DNA from: Methylocystaceae bacterium
Lineage (GTDB): Bacteria > Pseudomonadota > Alphaproteobacteria > Rhodospirillales > Terasakiellaceae
Reading direction: 5' to 3'
Assembly (NCBI GenBank): GCA_013373205.1
Contig: JABXIG010000003.1
Location: forward strand, 372,001 to 436,000
Length of the DNA stretch: 64,000 nt
Shown: positions 45,957-53,916 of the stretch, piece by piece
Position numbering within the stretch: position 1 is the stretch's first letter
Layout of the letters: the number at the start of each line of letters is the position of its first letter
Program-made: the position numbers and the translations under genes
The notes under the pieces: model-generated
Told to the model about the DNA's origin: nothing
Database searches by the model: none
The model's input: the letters and a program-made list of their open reading frames with translations, nothing else

Positions 45957-46661
45957 TTATTCTGCCGCGCTTAATGTGCATTCTTCCTGCTTTTGCTGAA
46001 TTTTGAATTTCTTGATGGCATACATCGATTCATCAGCTGCATCCATCAACTTGTGGGTCATACTGTTATGATCGTAGAACTGTAAACCCACACTGGCATT
46101 TAACGAAATGGTTTGGTCTTGCCAACGCATGGTGGTGGTGTTGAGCTCGTGGGCGATTTTTTCAACTCGCATTTGACCGTCATCCCAGCCACTGCGGACC
46201 AGTAGAACCGCAAATTCATCCCCGCCTAGTCGCGCCACATAATCCATGCCGCGGGTCATGCGCTCCAATACGCGCGAGACATGGCAAAGAACTTCATCTC
46301 CACAGGCATGGCCAAATTTATCGTTGATGGGTTTAAAGTCGTCCAGATCAATATAGGCCAGAACACCGGTTTCCTTAAATCGGCGGGCAGAGGCAAGAAC
46401 GCGCTGCATTTCAGCCTGAAAACCACGCCTGTTTAATATCCCTGTCAAACTGTCTGTCATAGCCAGACAATCCAGATAGGCGATCCGTTCATTTTGTTGA
46501 TTAAGCACTTCTTCGATCTGATAGGCGAGCTTCAGCGTATCGTGCAGGGCTTCTTCCCTGTCGGTTGCGCTGGCGCGTCCTTCCAGACATCCGGCAAGCT
46601 TGCAAATCCCAGCCACCAATTGACTGACATGGGTATCGGGCTGCTTTACGTTATCAAACAT
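45957..46661 (-). CDS. Diguanylate cyclase (GGDEF) with inhibitory site
   Basis: A 234-residue soluble protein. The N-terminal 65 residues form a helical region with no recognised sensor. The GGDEF domain spans about 70-225: LTGILNRRGF, AYIDLDDFKPINDKFGH and the active-site RLGGDEFAVLL at 144-154. An RxxD inhibitory site (RGMD, 137-140) stands five residues before GGDEF, so product feedback by c-di-GMP is expected. It should make c-di-GMP from two GTP. It shares a strand with the acidic unknown gene downstream. Confidence 0.93.
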   Translation of the reverse strand: MFDNVKQPDTHVSQLVAGICKLAGCLEGRASATDREEALHDTLKLAYQIEEVLNQQNERIAYLDCLAMTDSLTGILNRRGFQAEMQRVLASARRFKETGVLAYIDLDDFKPINDKFGHACGDEVLCHVSRVLERMTRGMDYVARLGGDEFAVLLVRSGWDDGQMRVEKIAHELNTTTMRWQDQTISLNASVGLQFYDHNSMTHKLMDAADESMYAIKKFKIQQKQEECTLSAAE

Positions 46662-46850
46662 GGGCGGTTCTCCGCTTTTGTTTCAAGTTCCAACATTCCC
46701 CAAGTCTTATCCTTCGTTCGAGTGTTTTAAATTTATCAACCTTGGATCATGTTTCTTTTTGTCCCGGCCTTTGGCAGAACATCGCAAAGCCTATGCCAGA
46801 AAAAAGGTGCTTAATTTATAACGATTCGAAGGTGTTAGGGTAAAATCTGC

Positions 46851-46880
46851 CTAGGCAAAAATTGCCGCACTAGGCAAAAA
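46851..46880. promoter_or_regulatory. Direct-repeat site upstream of eipB
   Basis: CTAGGCAAAAA occurs twice (46851-46861 and 46870-46880), 19 bases apart, 21-50 bases before the eipB start, in a 236-base gap with no gene. Spacing near two helical turns suggests two regulator subunits on one DNA face. A related TTTGCCTAG occurs at 50117-50125. Confidence 0.4.
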
Positions 46881-46900
46881 GGTTCTATTGGGGCATAGTG

Positions 46901-47713
46901 ATGGTTATGAGATATTTTTTGATTATAGTGATCGCTGTGGGGGCGTTTCTTTCCTTTGAAACGGCCTCTGCTGATCCGTCGGCCTTTCGGTCCCATGAAG
47001 CAACCTATCTGATGACCCAGGTGCGAAAGTATGAACGTGACTGGTCATCGGTGGAGCGTGCTGAAGGTTTGTTGCGTTATAAATTTAATCAAACATGTGA
47101 CGGCTGGACGACGGAACATCAGATGGCGCTGGATATTGTTTATGAAAGCGGTCAACAGGCGCAGATGGTATGGCATTATACCAGTTGGGAAGCCAAAGAT
47201 GGATCAAAACTGCGTTTTCGCACTCGTACTCTGACCAATGGACAGGAAACTGAAAAACTGAATGGTGAAGCGCGCAAGGAAGGCGACCAAACCGTGGTCG
47301 TCTATAGCCAACCCAGTGGAAAACGCCTTATTTTACCCCAAGATACCTTTTTCCCGACCCGTCATATGCATGAAAGTTTTCTGCGAGCTGAAAAAGGCGA
47401 GATCGTTTTTAACGCCCCTTATTTTGATGGCAGTAGCGTGGATGAAGGTTTTAATCTGGATACGGTTATGACGCGTTTTAAAGGTAAGGCCTTGGCAAAG
47501 GTAGAAGATCAGTCCTTGCCCAAAGCCCCTACGTGGGACATGCAGCTTGCGTTTTTTAAACGTGATACAAATGAAAGTGTCCCGCATATGGAAATCACAG
47601 CGCGGTATCGCAAAGACGGGGTAACGACACGTATTCTTCAAGACTTTGGTGATTTTTTGCTGCAGGGGCGTTTGGTGGATTTTTCATATGTTGAAGAACC
47701 CAATTGTCATTAG
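46901..47713 (+). CDS. eipB: Cell-envelope integrity protein EipB (DUF1849)
   Basis: About 270 residues; start options are GTG 46898, ATG 46901 and ATG 46907. A signal peptide (YFLIIVIAVGAFLSF, cleavage near ASA-DPSA) precedes the DUF1849 beta-barrel-like domain: SHEATYLMTQVR, the CDGWTTEHQ segment and LPQDTFFPTRHMHESF. One Cys near residue 67 and one three residues from the end (EEPNCH) match the conserved disulfide of the Brucella protein. EipB is a periplasmic factor needed for envelope integrity. The promoter region has a direct repeat. Confidence 0.85.
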   Translation: MVMRYFLIIVIAVGAFLSFETASADPSAFRSHEATYLMTQVRKYERDWSSVERAEGLLRYKFNQTCDGWTTEHQMALDIVYESGQQAQMVWHYTSWEAKDGSKLRFRTRTLTNGQETEKLNGEARKEGDQTVVVYSQPSGKRLILPQDTFFPTRHMHESFLRAEKGEIVFNAPYFDGSSVDEGFNLDTVMTRFKGKALAKVEDQSLPKAPTWDMQLAFFKRDTNESVPHMEITARYRKDGVTTRILQDFGDFLLQGRLVDFSYVEEPNCH

Positions 47714-47735
47714 GTTGGGGACCCTATGGCCGCAG

Positions 47736-49016
47736 CTATAAAAGGCGTCCTTTAAAAATTGCATCGCCGCCGTATTTCTGGCGGATTTCTTCAATAGCTT
47801 TTTCGGAACGGGCATCTTTTTGCTGTTCGGCCAGTTCAAATAAGTCTGGCGGGGCAGGGGTGACTTTATCGGCATCTTCCAACATGGAAAAACCACTGCC
47901 GATTAGTCGATAACTGCGCCCATCACATAAAGGTTCTAACAATTCACACGAGGTTTTGAAAAGAACCTCACCGGATTGTGTGGGGTGGGGCAACTGGCGC
48001 GAGCGAGTGATATTTCGAAAACCAGTGGTTTTGACCTTTAAGGTTACAGTGCGCCCGGCAAGGTTAGCCTTTTTCATACGCTGACCGATTTTTTCGCATA
48101 AGGGATAAAGAATGTCTGATAGTTCTTTGTAGCTGTGGAGGTTCTCGTCCAGCGTGGTTTCGTTGGAGATGCTCTTGGTTTCAGATTCTGGTGTGACAGG
48201 TCGTTCATCTTCTGCGCGGCAGAAATGATAAAGTCTTGCCCCAATGGCCCCATAGGCCCGCATCAAATCGACCTTTTCAAAGGCGCGCAGCTGACCAATC
48301 GTGGCAATCCCGTCAGAAGCCAATTTCTTTTCCATCGCAGCCCCGACACCAAAGATCATTTTAACTGGTTTGTCTTCGAGATAATCTTTGGCTTCTGCGC
48401 GCCCCAAGATAGCAAAACCGCGCGGTTTGTCCAGATCAGATGCCAGTTTTGCAAGGGATTTATTGTAGCTTAAGCCCACAGAAGCCGTGACGCCGATTTC
48501 GGTTTCTATTCGCTTGATCAGCCGTACCAGCGTGCGGGCAGGACTACCGCCATGAAGGGCCTCAGTTCCGCTTAAATCCAGAAATGCTTCATCGATGGAA
48601 AGCGGCTCGACCATGGGGGTGGCTTCAAACATCAGGTTTCTGACTTCACGTCCCACTTCACCATACTTACCTTTGGAAGGCGGCACTACGACCAGATCGG
48701 GGCACAATTTTAAGGCCTGCATCATCGGCATGGCAGAACGCACTCCATAAATTCGTGCGATATAACAGGCAGCAGCCACTACACCACGATGACGCCCGCC
48801 TACTGCAATGGGTTTGTCTTTCAGTTCTGGGTTATCACGTTTTTCAATGGTGGCGAAAAAGGAATCGCAATCAATATGGGCGATATGCAGATCGTTTAAT
48901 TCCGGGTGTGACAGCAGACGCACCGACCCACAGACCGGACAGCGTTGTGTTTCCGGTCGATCATCGAAACTATGCGCGCAATCGCGACATAAAGTGGGTA
49001 GGGTCTTTTCTGTCAT
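47736..49016 (-). CDS. dinB: DNA polymerase IV with N-terminal zinc-ribbon-like extension
   Basis: A 426-residue Y-family translesion polymerase. Residues 10-29 hold CRDC and CPVC (Cys10, 13, 26, 29), a likely zinc ribbon not found in Escherichia coli DinB. The polymerase follows: HIDCDSFFATIE with the first metal-binding Asp, VAAACYIARIYGVRSAMP, and the catalytic SIDEAFLDLSG. The little-finger domain (about 280-390) ends the protein. It bypasses lesions during replication. No recA/lexA-type box was looked for in detail. Similar zinc-extended DinB proteins occur in other alphaproteobacteria. Confidence 0.93.
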   Translation of the reverse strand: MTEKTLPTLCRDCAHSFDDRPETQRCPVCGSVRLLSHPELNDLHIAHIDCDSFFATIEKRDNPELKDKPIAVGGRHRGVVAAACYIARIYGVRSAMPMMQALKLCPDLVVVPPSKGKYGEVGREVRNLMFEATPMVEPLSIDEAFLDLSGTEALHGGSPARTLVRLIKRIETEIGVTASVGLSYNKSLAKLASDLDKPRGFAILGRAEAKDYLEDKPVKMIFGVGAAMEKKLASDGIATIGQLRAFEKVDLMRAYGAIGARLYHFCRAEDERPVTPESETKSISNETTLDENLHSYKELSDILYPLCEKIGQRMKKANLAGRTVTLKVKTTGFRNITRSRQLPHPTQSGEVLFKTSCELLEPLCDGRSYRLIGSGFSMLEDADKVTPAPPDLFELAEQQKDARSEKAIEEIRQKYGGDAIFKGRLL

Positions 49017-49029
49017 TCATTCAATCGTT

Positions 49030-49047
49030 TTCCTGCGAAGGCAGGAA
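49030..49047. repeat. Short palindrome of the CCTGC/GCAGG type
   Basis: TTCCTGC-GAAG-GCAGGAA is identical in both arms to the hairpin at 616-633 but has no T-run on either side. It lies between dinB and the ROK kinase gene. Confidence 0.5.
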
Positions 49048-49068
49048 ACTTTATATTGCTACTGGAAA

Positions 49069-49095
49069 TGAAAAGGTCCCTGTCTGCGCAGGGAC
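49069..49095 (-). terminator. Probable terminator after the ROK kinase gene
   Basis: GTCCCTG (49076-49082) pairs with CAGGGAC (49089-49095). On the minus strand it is followed by CTTTTCATTTCC, about 50 bases after the stop at 49146. Confidence 0.5.
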
Positions 49096-49145
49096 ACAGT
49101 CTATTTAGAATATAGCCCGATACCATCAGAACAAAAAGAGAATAT

Positions 49146-50039
49146 TTAAGCTGTTTTATCCCACAACCAGGCCGCCCCGCGCACACCGCTTGAATCCCCA
49201 TGTTTGGCTTTGACCAGTTTGGTGTCGCATTCATTGCCAAAAACCCATTTGTCCCAGAGTTTTGGCACCGTGTCATACCAGCGATCAATGTTGGAAACAC
49301 CACCTCCTAACACAATCGTATCAGGGTCAAATGTGTTGATGATGCTGGCAAGGGCGCGTGCCAGACGGTTTTCATATATGGTAAATACCGGTTCTGTAAT
49401 TTCGTCAGGGAAGGTTGGGATGTCTTTGGCTTCGATTTTTGTCCCGCAGATATTTTCAAAGGTACGCGCAAGCGCCGGGCCACTGAGAAAAGTTTCAATA
49501 CATCCATTATGATGGCAATAACAGGGGTGGCCTGGGCGTTCGCCATCTTGGGGCCAAGGCAGGCTGTTATGACCCCATTCACCGGCAACACCATTGGCAC
49601 CATTCAAAATCTGTTTCTTAACGACGAGCCCGCCACCGACGCCTGTGCCCAAAATAACACCAAAGACGCTTTCTGCATCGGCGGCAGACCCATCCACTGC
49701 TTCGGACAAGGCAAAGCAATTGGCATCGTTGGCCATGCGCACATCGCGGTTTAAAGCTTCGGATAGATCATCTTTAAAAGGGTGCCCGATGAGCCAGACA
49801 GAATTCGCATTTTTAACTTTTTGGGTATGTCTTGAAATGCTGCCCGGTATGCCAATACCAACACTGCCTTTTTGTCCCACCTCGGCTTCAACTTCTTCTA
49901 CAAGGGTGCGAATCGTATCAACGGTTTTTTGGTAATTGCCTTGTGGGCTTGGGATTCTTTTTCTTAAAACTTCGTCACCACTCTCGCTTAAACACAGGAT
50001 TTCAATCTTGGTGCCGCCCAGGTCGATTCCGATTCGCAT
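49146..50039 (-). CDS. ROK-family sugar kinase (fructokinase/GlcNAc kinase-like)
   Basis: About 297 residues from the ATG at 50039. RIGIDLGGTKIEIL is the phosphate-1 loop, NDANCFALSEAVDG carries the catalytic Asp, and GHPCYCHHNGCIETFLSGPA is the ROK signature with the zinc-binding Cys/His cluster. NDANCFALSE resembles fructokinase (Mak) and N-acetylglucosamine kinase. It phosphorylates a hexose with ATP. No sugar transporter or regulator is adjacent, so substrate assignment is open. Confidence 0.9.
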   Translation of the reverse strand: MRIGIDLGGTKIEILCLSESGDEVLRKRIPSPQGNYQKTVDTIRTLVEEVEAEVGQKGSVGIGIPGSISRHTQKVKNANSVWLIGHPFKDDLSEALNRDVRMANDANCFALSEAVDGSAADAESVFGVILGTGVGGGLVVKKQILNGANGVAGEWGHNSLPWPQDGERPGHPCYCHHNGCIETFLSGPALARTFENICGTKIEAKDIPTFPDEITEPVFTIYENRLARALASIINTFDPDTIVLGGGVSNIDRWYDTVPKLWDKWVFGNECDTKLVKAKHGDSSGVRGAAWLWDKTA

Positions 50040-50179
50040 AAGAAATTCCAATAAGTTACGAAGTGTTAATCAATTGCAGGCATTGTATCACAAGTTCGGG
50101 TCTGTCAATGGGCATAATTTGCCTAGCGGCTAATGTACGAAACTCCTTTGCAGATCAGGGAGTTTGAGAGTAACTTACA

Positions 50180-50208
50180 GGTTCGATATTTTATTGTTTG
50201 ATCGAACC
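50180..50208. promoter_or_regulatory. Perfect inverted repeat upstream of the helical unknown gene
   Basis: GGTTCGAT-N13-ATCGAACC is a perfect eight-base inverted repeat with an AT-rich spacer, ending 19 bases before the ATG at 50228. It may be an operator or a leader hairpin. A second weaker one (AAACTCC-N12-GGAGTTT, 50140-50165) lies just upstream. Confidence 0.45.
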
Positions 50209-50227
50209 GCATTCGGGGAAACCGTTC

Positions 50228-50992
50228 ATGGTTGATAACGTGGAAAACAAATTGGGCATCACGAAAGCAGGTATTTCGTGCGCACTGGACCTTAAAGAAA
50301 AATATAAGGACAGCCAGCCGATTTGCGTGCCCGGCGAAAAGACAAAAATTCTGATGCCGGAACATCTGTTGAATATCAATCTTAATCTGGAAACGCTGGA
50401 AGATCCCATGCCGTTGTCTTTGATGGCAACGCGTGATCCAGAAAGCCCCATGTCTATGGCCGCAGCGGCACGATTAAGCCCACAAGCAGGCAAAAATAAA
50501 TTTGTCGGTGAAGTCATGCGCATTGTAGCGGATGCCAGCAAGCATGATAATGTGGCTCATGCGATCAATATGCTGCATGAAAATGATTTCCACCCCAAGG
50601 CGATTGGCGAAGTTGTACGCCAGACCAACCGGGTGATTGTCCAGACCCGCAAGCAGTTTTCCTCAGCGTTACGCCAAAATCTGCATGCTTTGCTGGAAGG
50701 GGAGATGGCACCGCGTAAGTTTGTGCAGGAATTTTTCCATCTGACGGAAAATGGAAACCTGCGTCATGATATCCGCAAGCGCCTGGTGACCAGTCTGTTG
50801 CTGTCAACAACCATGCGTCCCTCCATTAAGTTTTTGTTCCTGGAAAACTTTGATCGTCTGCCTGAAGCTGTGCGTATGACCATCATTAAAGATGTACTTA
50901 ACGCCCCTGAAAATCACCATACCGAGGTGATTAAAGAAGAACTGGCTTGGATCGTTAACAATGAAAAAGGTGGTTCTTTCAAGTACCACTAA
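50228..50992 (+). CDS. Unknown helical protein, about 254 residues
   Basis: No family recognised. The ATG at 50228 has GGGGAAA before it; an earlier in-frame ATG at 50198 would start inside the inverted repeat. The first 90 residues are mixed, and the rest (VGEVMRIVADASKHDNVAHA to the end) is almost all alpha-helical with many Arg/Lys, including a repeated pattern of short helices (RQTNRVIVQTRKQFSSALRQ; LRHDIRKRLVTSLLLSTTMR). No signal peptide, membrane segment or catalytic motif. The following MBL gene starts 12 bases later, so both are probably cotranscribed. Confidence 0.75.
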   Translation: MVDNVENKLGITKAGISCALDLKEKYKDSQPICVPGEKTKILMPEHLLNINLNLETLEDPMPLSLMATRDPESPMSMAAAARLSPQAGKNKFVGEVMRIVADASKHDNVAHAINMLHENDFHPKAIGEVVRQTNRVIVQTRKQFSSALRQNLHALLEGEMAPRKFVQEFFHLTENGNLRHDIRKRLVTSLLLSTTMRPSIKFLFLENFDRLPEAVRMTIIKDVLNAPENHHTEVIKEELAWIVNNEKGGSFKYH

Positions 50993-51004
50993 GTTCCCAA
51001 TCTC

Positions 51005-52033
51005 ATGAATAATTTAATTTCTTATCCTCTTAAGGATCAACTGCCTGAACCGGGCAAGACGATTGAGGTCGCCCCCGGTGTCTTTTGGCTGCGTATGCCT
51101 CTGCCGTTCAAACTGGACCATATCAATTTATGGGTGATTGACGAAGGTGATGGTTGGACGATTGTCGATACGGGCATCAACCTGCCCGAGGTTCGTGAAC
51201 GGTGGCAGATGTTGCTGGATGGTCAGTTGGCGGGCAAGCCTGTGAAGCGTTTGATCGTTACGCATTTTCATCCGGACCATGTCGGCCTTGCCGGATGGTT
51301 TGAAGAAACGCTCGGGCTACAATTGTGGATGACCCTGGGCGAATGGGGCATGGCACGTAATCTTAAGCTGGAAACCAAAGAACGGTCATCAGGGTATCTT
51401 AATAAATTTTATCATGCGACCGGGTTTGATGAGGATTTGTTGTCTATTATCCCGGAACGCAGCGAGTCCTATCCGTCACGTATTACCGTCCCACCGGCGG
51501 GTATGCGACGCATTCAGGACGGTGAAGTGATCAAGATGGGGCAACATGACTGGAAAGTGATGATCGGCACCGGTCATAGCCCGGAACATGCCTGTCTTTA
51601 TTGTGAAAGCCTGAATGTGATGATTTCCGGCGATCAGATTTTGCCGCGCATCAGCCCTAATATCAGTATATGGCCGCAAGAACCGACGGCTGACCCGTTA
51701 TCGCAGTTCTTGGATAGTCTGATTAAATTTAAAGACCTGCCAGATGACCTTTTGGTGCTGCCGTCCCATGATTATCCGTTCCATGGGCTTCATGCCCGTC
51801 TTGATGATCTTGCCCATCACCATGATGAACGTTTGGAAGAGACATGGAATTTGTGCGAAACACCGGTCACGGCTTATCAGGTCTTAAAAGGCCTGTTCAC
51901 CCGCAAGCTTGACAGTCATCAGGTGTTCTTTGCCATTGGGGAATCTTTGGCCCATCTGCATCATCTGGAAGCCAAGGGGCGACTGAAGAGAACGCAGCAA
52001 GACAATGGCGTTTATTTGTTTAGTCAGTTGTGA
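51005..52033 (+). CDS. MBL-fold metallo-hydrolase
   Basis: A 342-residue protein of the glyoxalase-II/LACTB2-like branch. The metal motif is THFHPDHVGLAGW, with a further His in GTGHSPEH and Asp in SGDQILPRI, and SHDYPFHGL near residue 260. The C-terminal 80 residues look like a winged-helix extension (LKGLFTRKLDSHQVFFAIGE). Such enzymes hydrolyse thioesters, lactones or RNA; the substrate is not evident. It lacks the short persulfide-dioxygenase layout of ETHE1. It overlaps the convergent methyltransferase gene by 14 bases. Confidence 0.88.
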   Translation: MNNLISYPLKDQLPEPGKTIEVAPGVFWLRMPLPFKLDHINLWVIDEGDGWTIVDTGINLPEVRERWQMLLDGQLAGKPVKRLIVTHFHPDHVGLAGWFEETLGLQLWMTLGEWGMARNLKLETKERSSGYLNKFYHATGFDEDLLSIIPERSESYPSRITVPPAGMRRIQDGEVIKMGQHDWKVMIGTGHSPEHACLYCESLNVMISGDQILPRISPNISIWPQEPTADPLSQFLDSLIKFKDLPDDLLVLPSHDYPFHGLHARLDDLAHHHDERLEETWNLCETPVTAYQVLKGLFTRKLDSHQVFFAIGESLAHLHHLEAKGRLKRTQQDNGVYLFSQL

Positions 52034-52877
52034 TTGCAGCTGCAATGACGTGGATCCAGCCGAGGTAGCCATCTTCGGCAGCCAGTTTCCATAATTTCAT
52101 GCCGTCGTAAGCATGGTCATAGGCATCCTGTCCAATGCGTGGGATGATATCATCCTGTCTGCGTTCCAGTTGTTTGAGTGTCCAGCCATAGGTGCGTGCG
52201 ACATTTTCAGACCAGTCATCCCACTTTTCGACCTGAAAACCACAGTCTTTCAAGTGGATCTCATATTCATGTTTGGACCACATGGAGGGGGATTTGACCC
52301 GCTTTAAAACCTGTTCGCGCAAAGAAGGCGGCGTAGAACGGCGTAGGGTAACTTCTGAAAAAGCCAACAGGCCAAATGGTTCCAGCACGCGATGGGCTTC
52401 GTTGAGAACCTGCACGCGATCCCCGGCATGGAGGAAGCTTTCCTGACTCCAATAGACTTCAAAACTGTCATCGTTATAGGGCAGGTTATGAAAGTCTGCT
52501 TTTTCAAATTTGACCTTATCTGAAAGGCCTTCGGCCTCTGTCAGCTCTGCTGCGCGACCTAATTGTTTTTGCGAGATGTTGGTCGCCAGAACAGAACAGT
52601 GAAAATTTCGTGAAAGTTGGCGTGCCAGCGTGCCATAACCGCAGCCAACTTCAAGAACTTTACTGTTTTCATGAAGCGCGATGCCGTCAATCATCGTGTC
52701 TTTGGCGCGCTGCATGGCAGAAGGCAAAGCCTCGTCTTCACGTTCAAACAAACCCAGATGGATGCTGTTGCCCCATATATCACGATAAATATCGTCTGCG
52801 GTCCCATCATAATAGTTTTGCGCATATTCAACAGCTTGTTGAATATGGTGGCTTGTGGCCAGCGACAGGTTGTTCAT
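52020..52877 (-). CDS. SAM-dependent methyltransferase, sarcosine/dimethylglycine type
   Basis: A 285-residue class I methyltransferase. N-terminal YYDGTADDIYRDIWGNSIHLGLFE closely follows the pattern of sarcosine/dimethylglycine N-methyltransferases that make glycine betaine; written motifs here are YYDGTADD and IHLGLFE. SAM loop LEVGCGYGTLARQL, then QESFLHAGDR and a cap with YGWTLKQLERRQ. The family suggests small-amine methylation, perhaps osmoprotectant synthesis, but other substrates are known for the fold. No glycine methyltransferase partner is adjacent. Confidence 0.8.
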   Translation of the reverse strand: MNNLSLATSHHIQQAVEYAQNYYDGTADDIYRDIWGNSIHLGLFEREDEALPSAMQRAKDTMIDGIALHENSKVLEVGCGYGTLARQLSRNFHCSVLATNISQKQLGRAAELTEAEGLSDKVKFEKADFHNLPYNDDSFEVYWSQESFLHAGDRVQVLNEAHRVLEPFGLLAFSEVTLRRSTPPSLREQVLKRVKSPSMWSKHEYEIHLKDCGFQVEKWDDWSENVARTYGWTLKQLERRQDDIIPRIGQDAYDHAYDGMKLWKLAAEDGYLGWIHVIAAAITTD

Positions 52878-52966
52878 TGTTCTACCAAATGTTGGATAAA
52901 CCCATGTAGGAAGCTACCCAGTTTATGAGTAGTTTTCTAATATACAATATGTAGTTTAATCAGGGG

Positions 52967-53290
52967 TTATGCGCAAGCGGGACTTTCACCCTGTGCGCAA
53001 TAAAGATTATAGAGCGTGTCAATAATCGTAAATGCTTCCTCGCCTTTAAGCGAATAATAGATGGTTTGTGCATCGCGTCGCGTCTGAACCAAATTGTCAC
53101 GACGCAGGCGCGCCAAATGTTGGGACAGGGCCGATTGGCTTAGACCAATAATTTCTTCCAGTTCCCCAACGGACTTTTCCGTATTGGAGATTTGGCATAA
53201 AATCATCAGACGGTGCTGGTTGCTCATGGCTTTAAGAAGAGTGCTAGCACGGCGGGCATTTTCTTCGAGTTTTTGAAGGTCTAAATCCAT
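52967..53290 (-). CDS. ArsR-family repressor of the SqrR/BigR persulfide-sensor type
   Basis: A 107-residue winged-helix regulator: KAMSNQHRLMILCQI, then the recognition helix SQSALSQHLARLRRDNLV and the wing TRRDAQTIYYSL. Cys32 (MILCQI) and Cys98 (NLYCAQ) are 66 residues apart, the same separation and helix positions as the two cysteines that form a polysulfide bridge in Rhodobacter SqrR and Xylella BigR. Metal-binding motifs of arsenic sensors are absent. It is divergent from a TusA-like sulfur-carrier gene. A GAATATTC palindrome stands directly before its start (53294-53301). It is likely a repressor released by persulfide. Confidence 0.85.
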   Translation of the reverse strand: MDLDLQKLEENARRASTLLKAMSNQHRLMILCQISNTEKSVGELEEIIGLSQSALSQHLARLRRDNLVQTRRDAQTIYYSLKGEEAFTIIDTLYNLYCAQGESPACA

Positions 53291-53515
53291 TGGGAATATT
53301 CGCTCTTAGGTATTTCAAGGCTTCTTTATAACCATTTTGTCATATAAGAAGATAACATAAACGGAATATAAGCAAACATCTTGTTAAATTCCACACAAAA
53401 ATTTAAAATTACGAAAAATTTAAGTAATAGATTTTATATCTCCTATAATTTTGTTTAGTTTAAAAATAAGTTTGGTTATAAGCTATTGAAGATTATGAAA
53501 AATTAGGATCTTAAG

Positions 53516-53743
53516 ATGCAGACTGATCGACAAATTAACACTATTGGAATGAAGTGCCCTATTCCTGTTTTACGTGCTTCCAAAGAGTTGCGCCTTATGG
53601 AAAGTGGTGAAACGATTGAAATTCAGGCGTCAGACTCGCAGGCTCCGCGTGATTTTGTAGATCTGTGCGAGTCCATGGGGCATGAGATTTTGCGTAATGA
53701 CGAAGTTGACGGCACCTATTTTATTGTTATCAAGAAAGGCTAA
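53516..53743 (+). CDS. TusA-family sulfur-carrier protein
   Basis: A 75-residue protein with the family CPxP motif, MKCPIPVLRASKELRLM, with Cys14 as the persulfide carrier. The rest is the small alpha/beta TusA fold ending TYFIVIKKG. TusA proteins carry sulfane sulfur for tRNA thiolation or for sulfur oxidation. Divergent placement from a persulfide-sensing repressor suggests a role in sulfide or persulfide handling rather than tRNA modification. The upstream gap of 225 bases is very AT-rich and holds no gene. A terminator follows. Confidence 0.88.
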   Translation: MQTDRQINTIGMKCPIPVLRASKELRLMESGETIEIQASDSQAPRDFVDLCESMGHEILRNDEVDGTYFIVIKKG

Positions 53744-53824
53744 TCCCTTCTTTCCCTAATGAAGGTCAGGGGGAATAGCTCTGCGTATTGGTCCTTTTTG
53801 TAATTGATACTTATCAGTGCATAA

Positions 53825-53863
53825 GAAAAGCCAACCTGTCATAAAAAATTGGCTTTTTCGTTT
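53825..53863 (+). terminator. Intrinsic terminator after the TusA-like gene
   Basis: GAAAAGCCAA pairs with TTGGCTTTTTC and ends in a T-rich tail. It lies 80 bases after the stop and before the deacetylase gene. Confidence 0.7.
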
Positions 53864-53916
53864 ATATTTCATATGATGCATCTACAAAAAGATAAGAAAT
53901 ACAGACAGGGACACTC

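Noticed and set aside
51005-52033. MBL protein as persulfide dioxygenase (ETHE1/Blh) linked to the SqrR/BigR-type regulator
   Set aside because: It is about 340 residues with a C-terminal winged-helix-like extension and is separated from the regulator by a convergent methyltransferase gene, so the layout does not match BigR operons.
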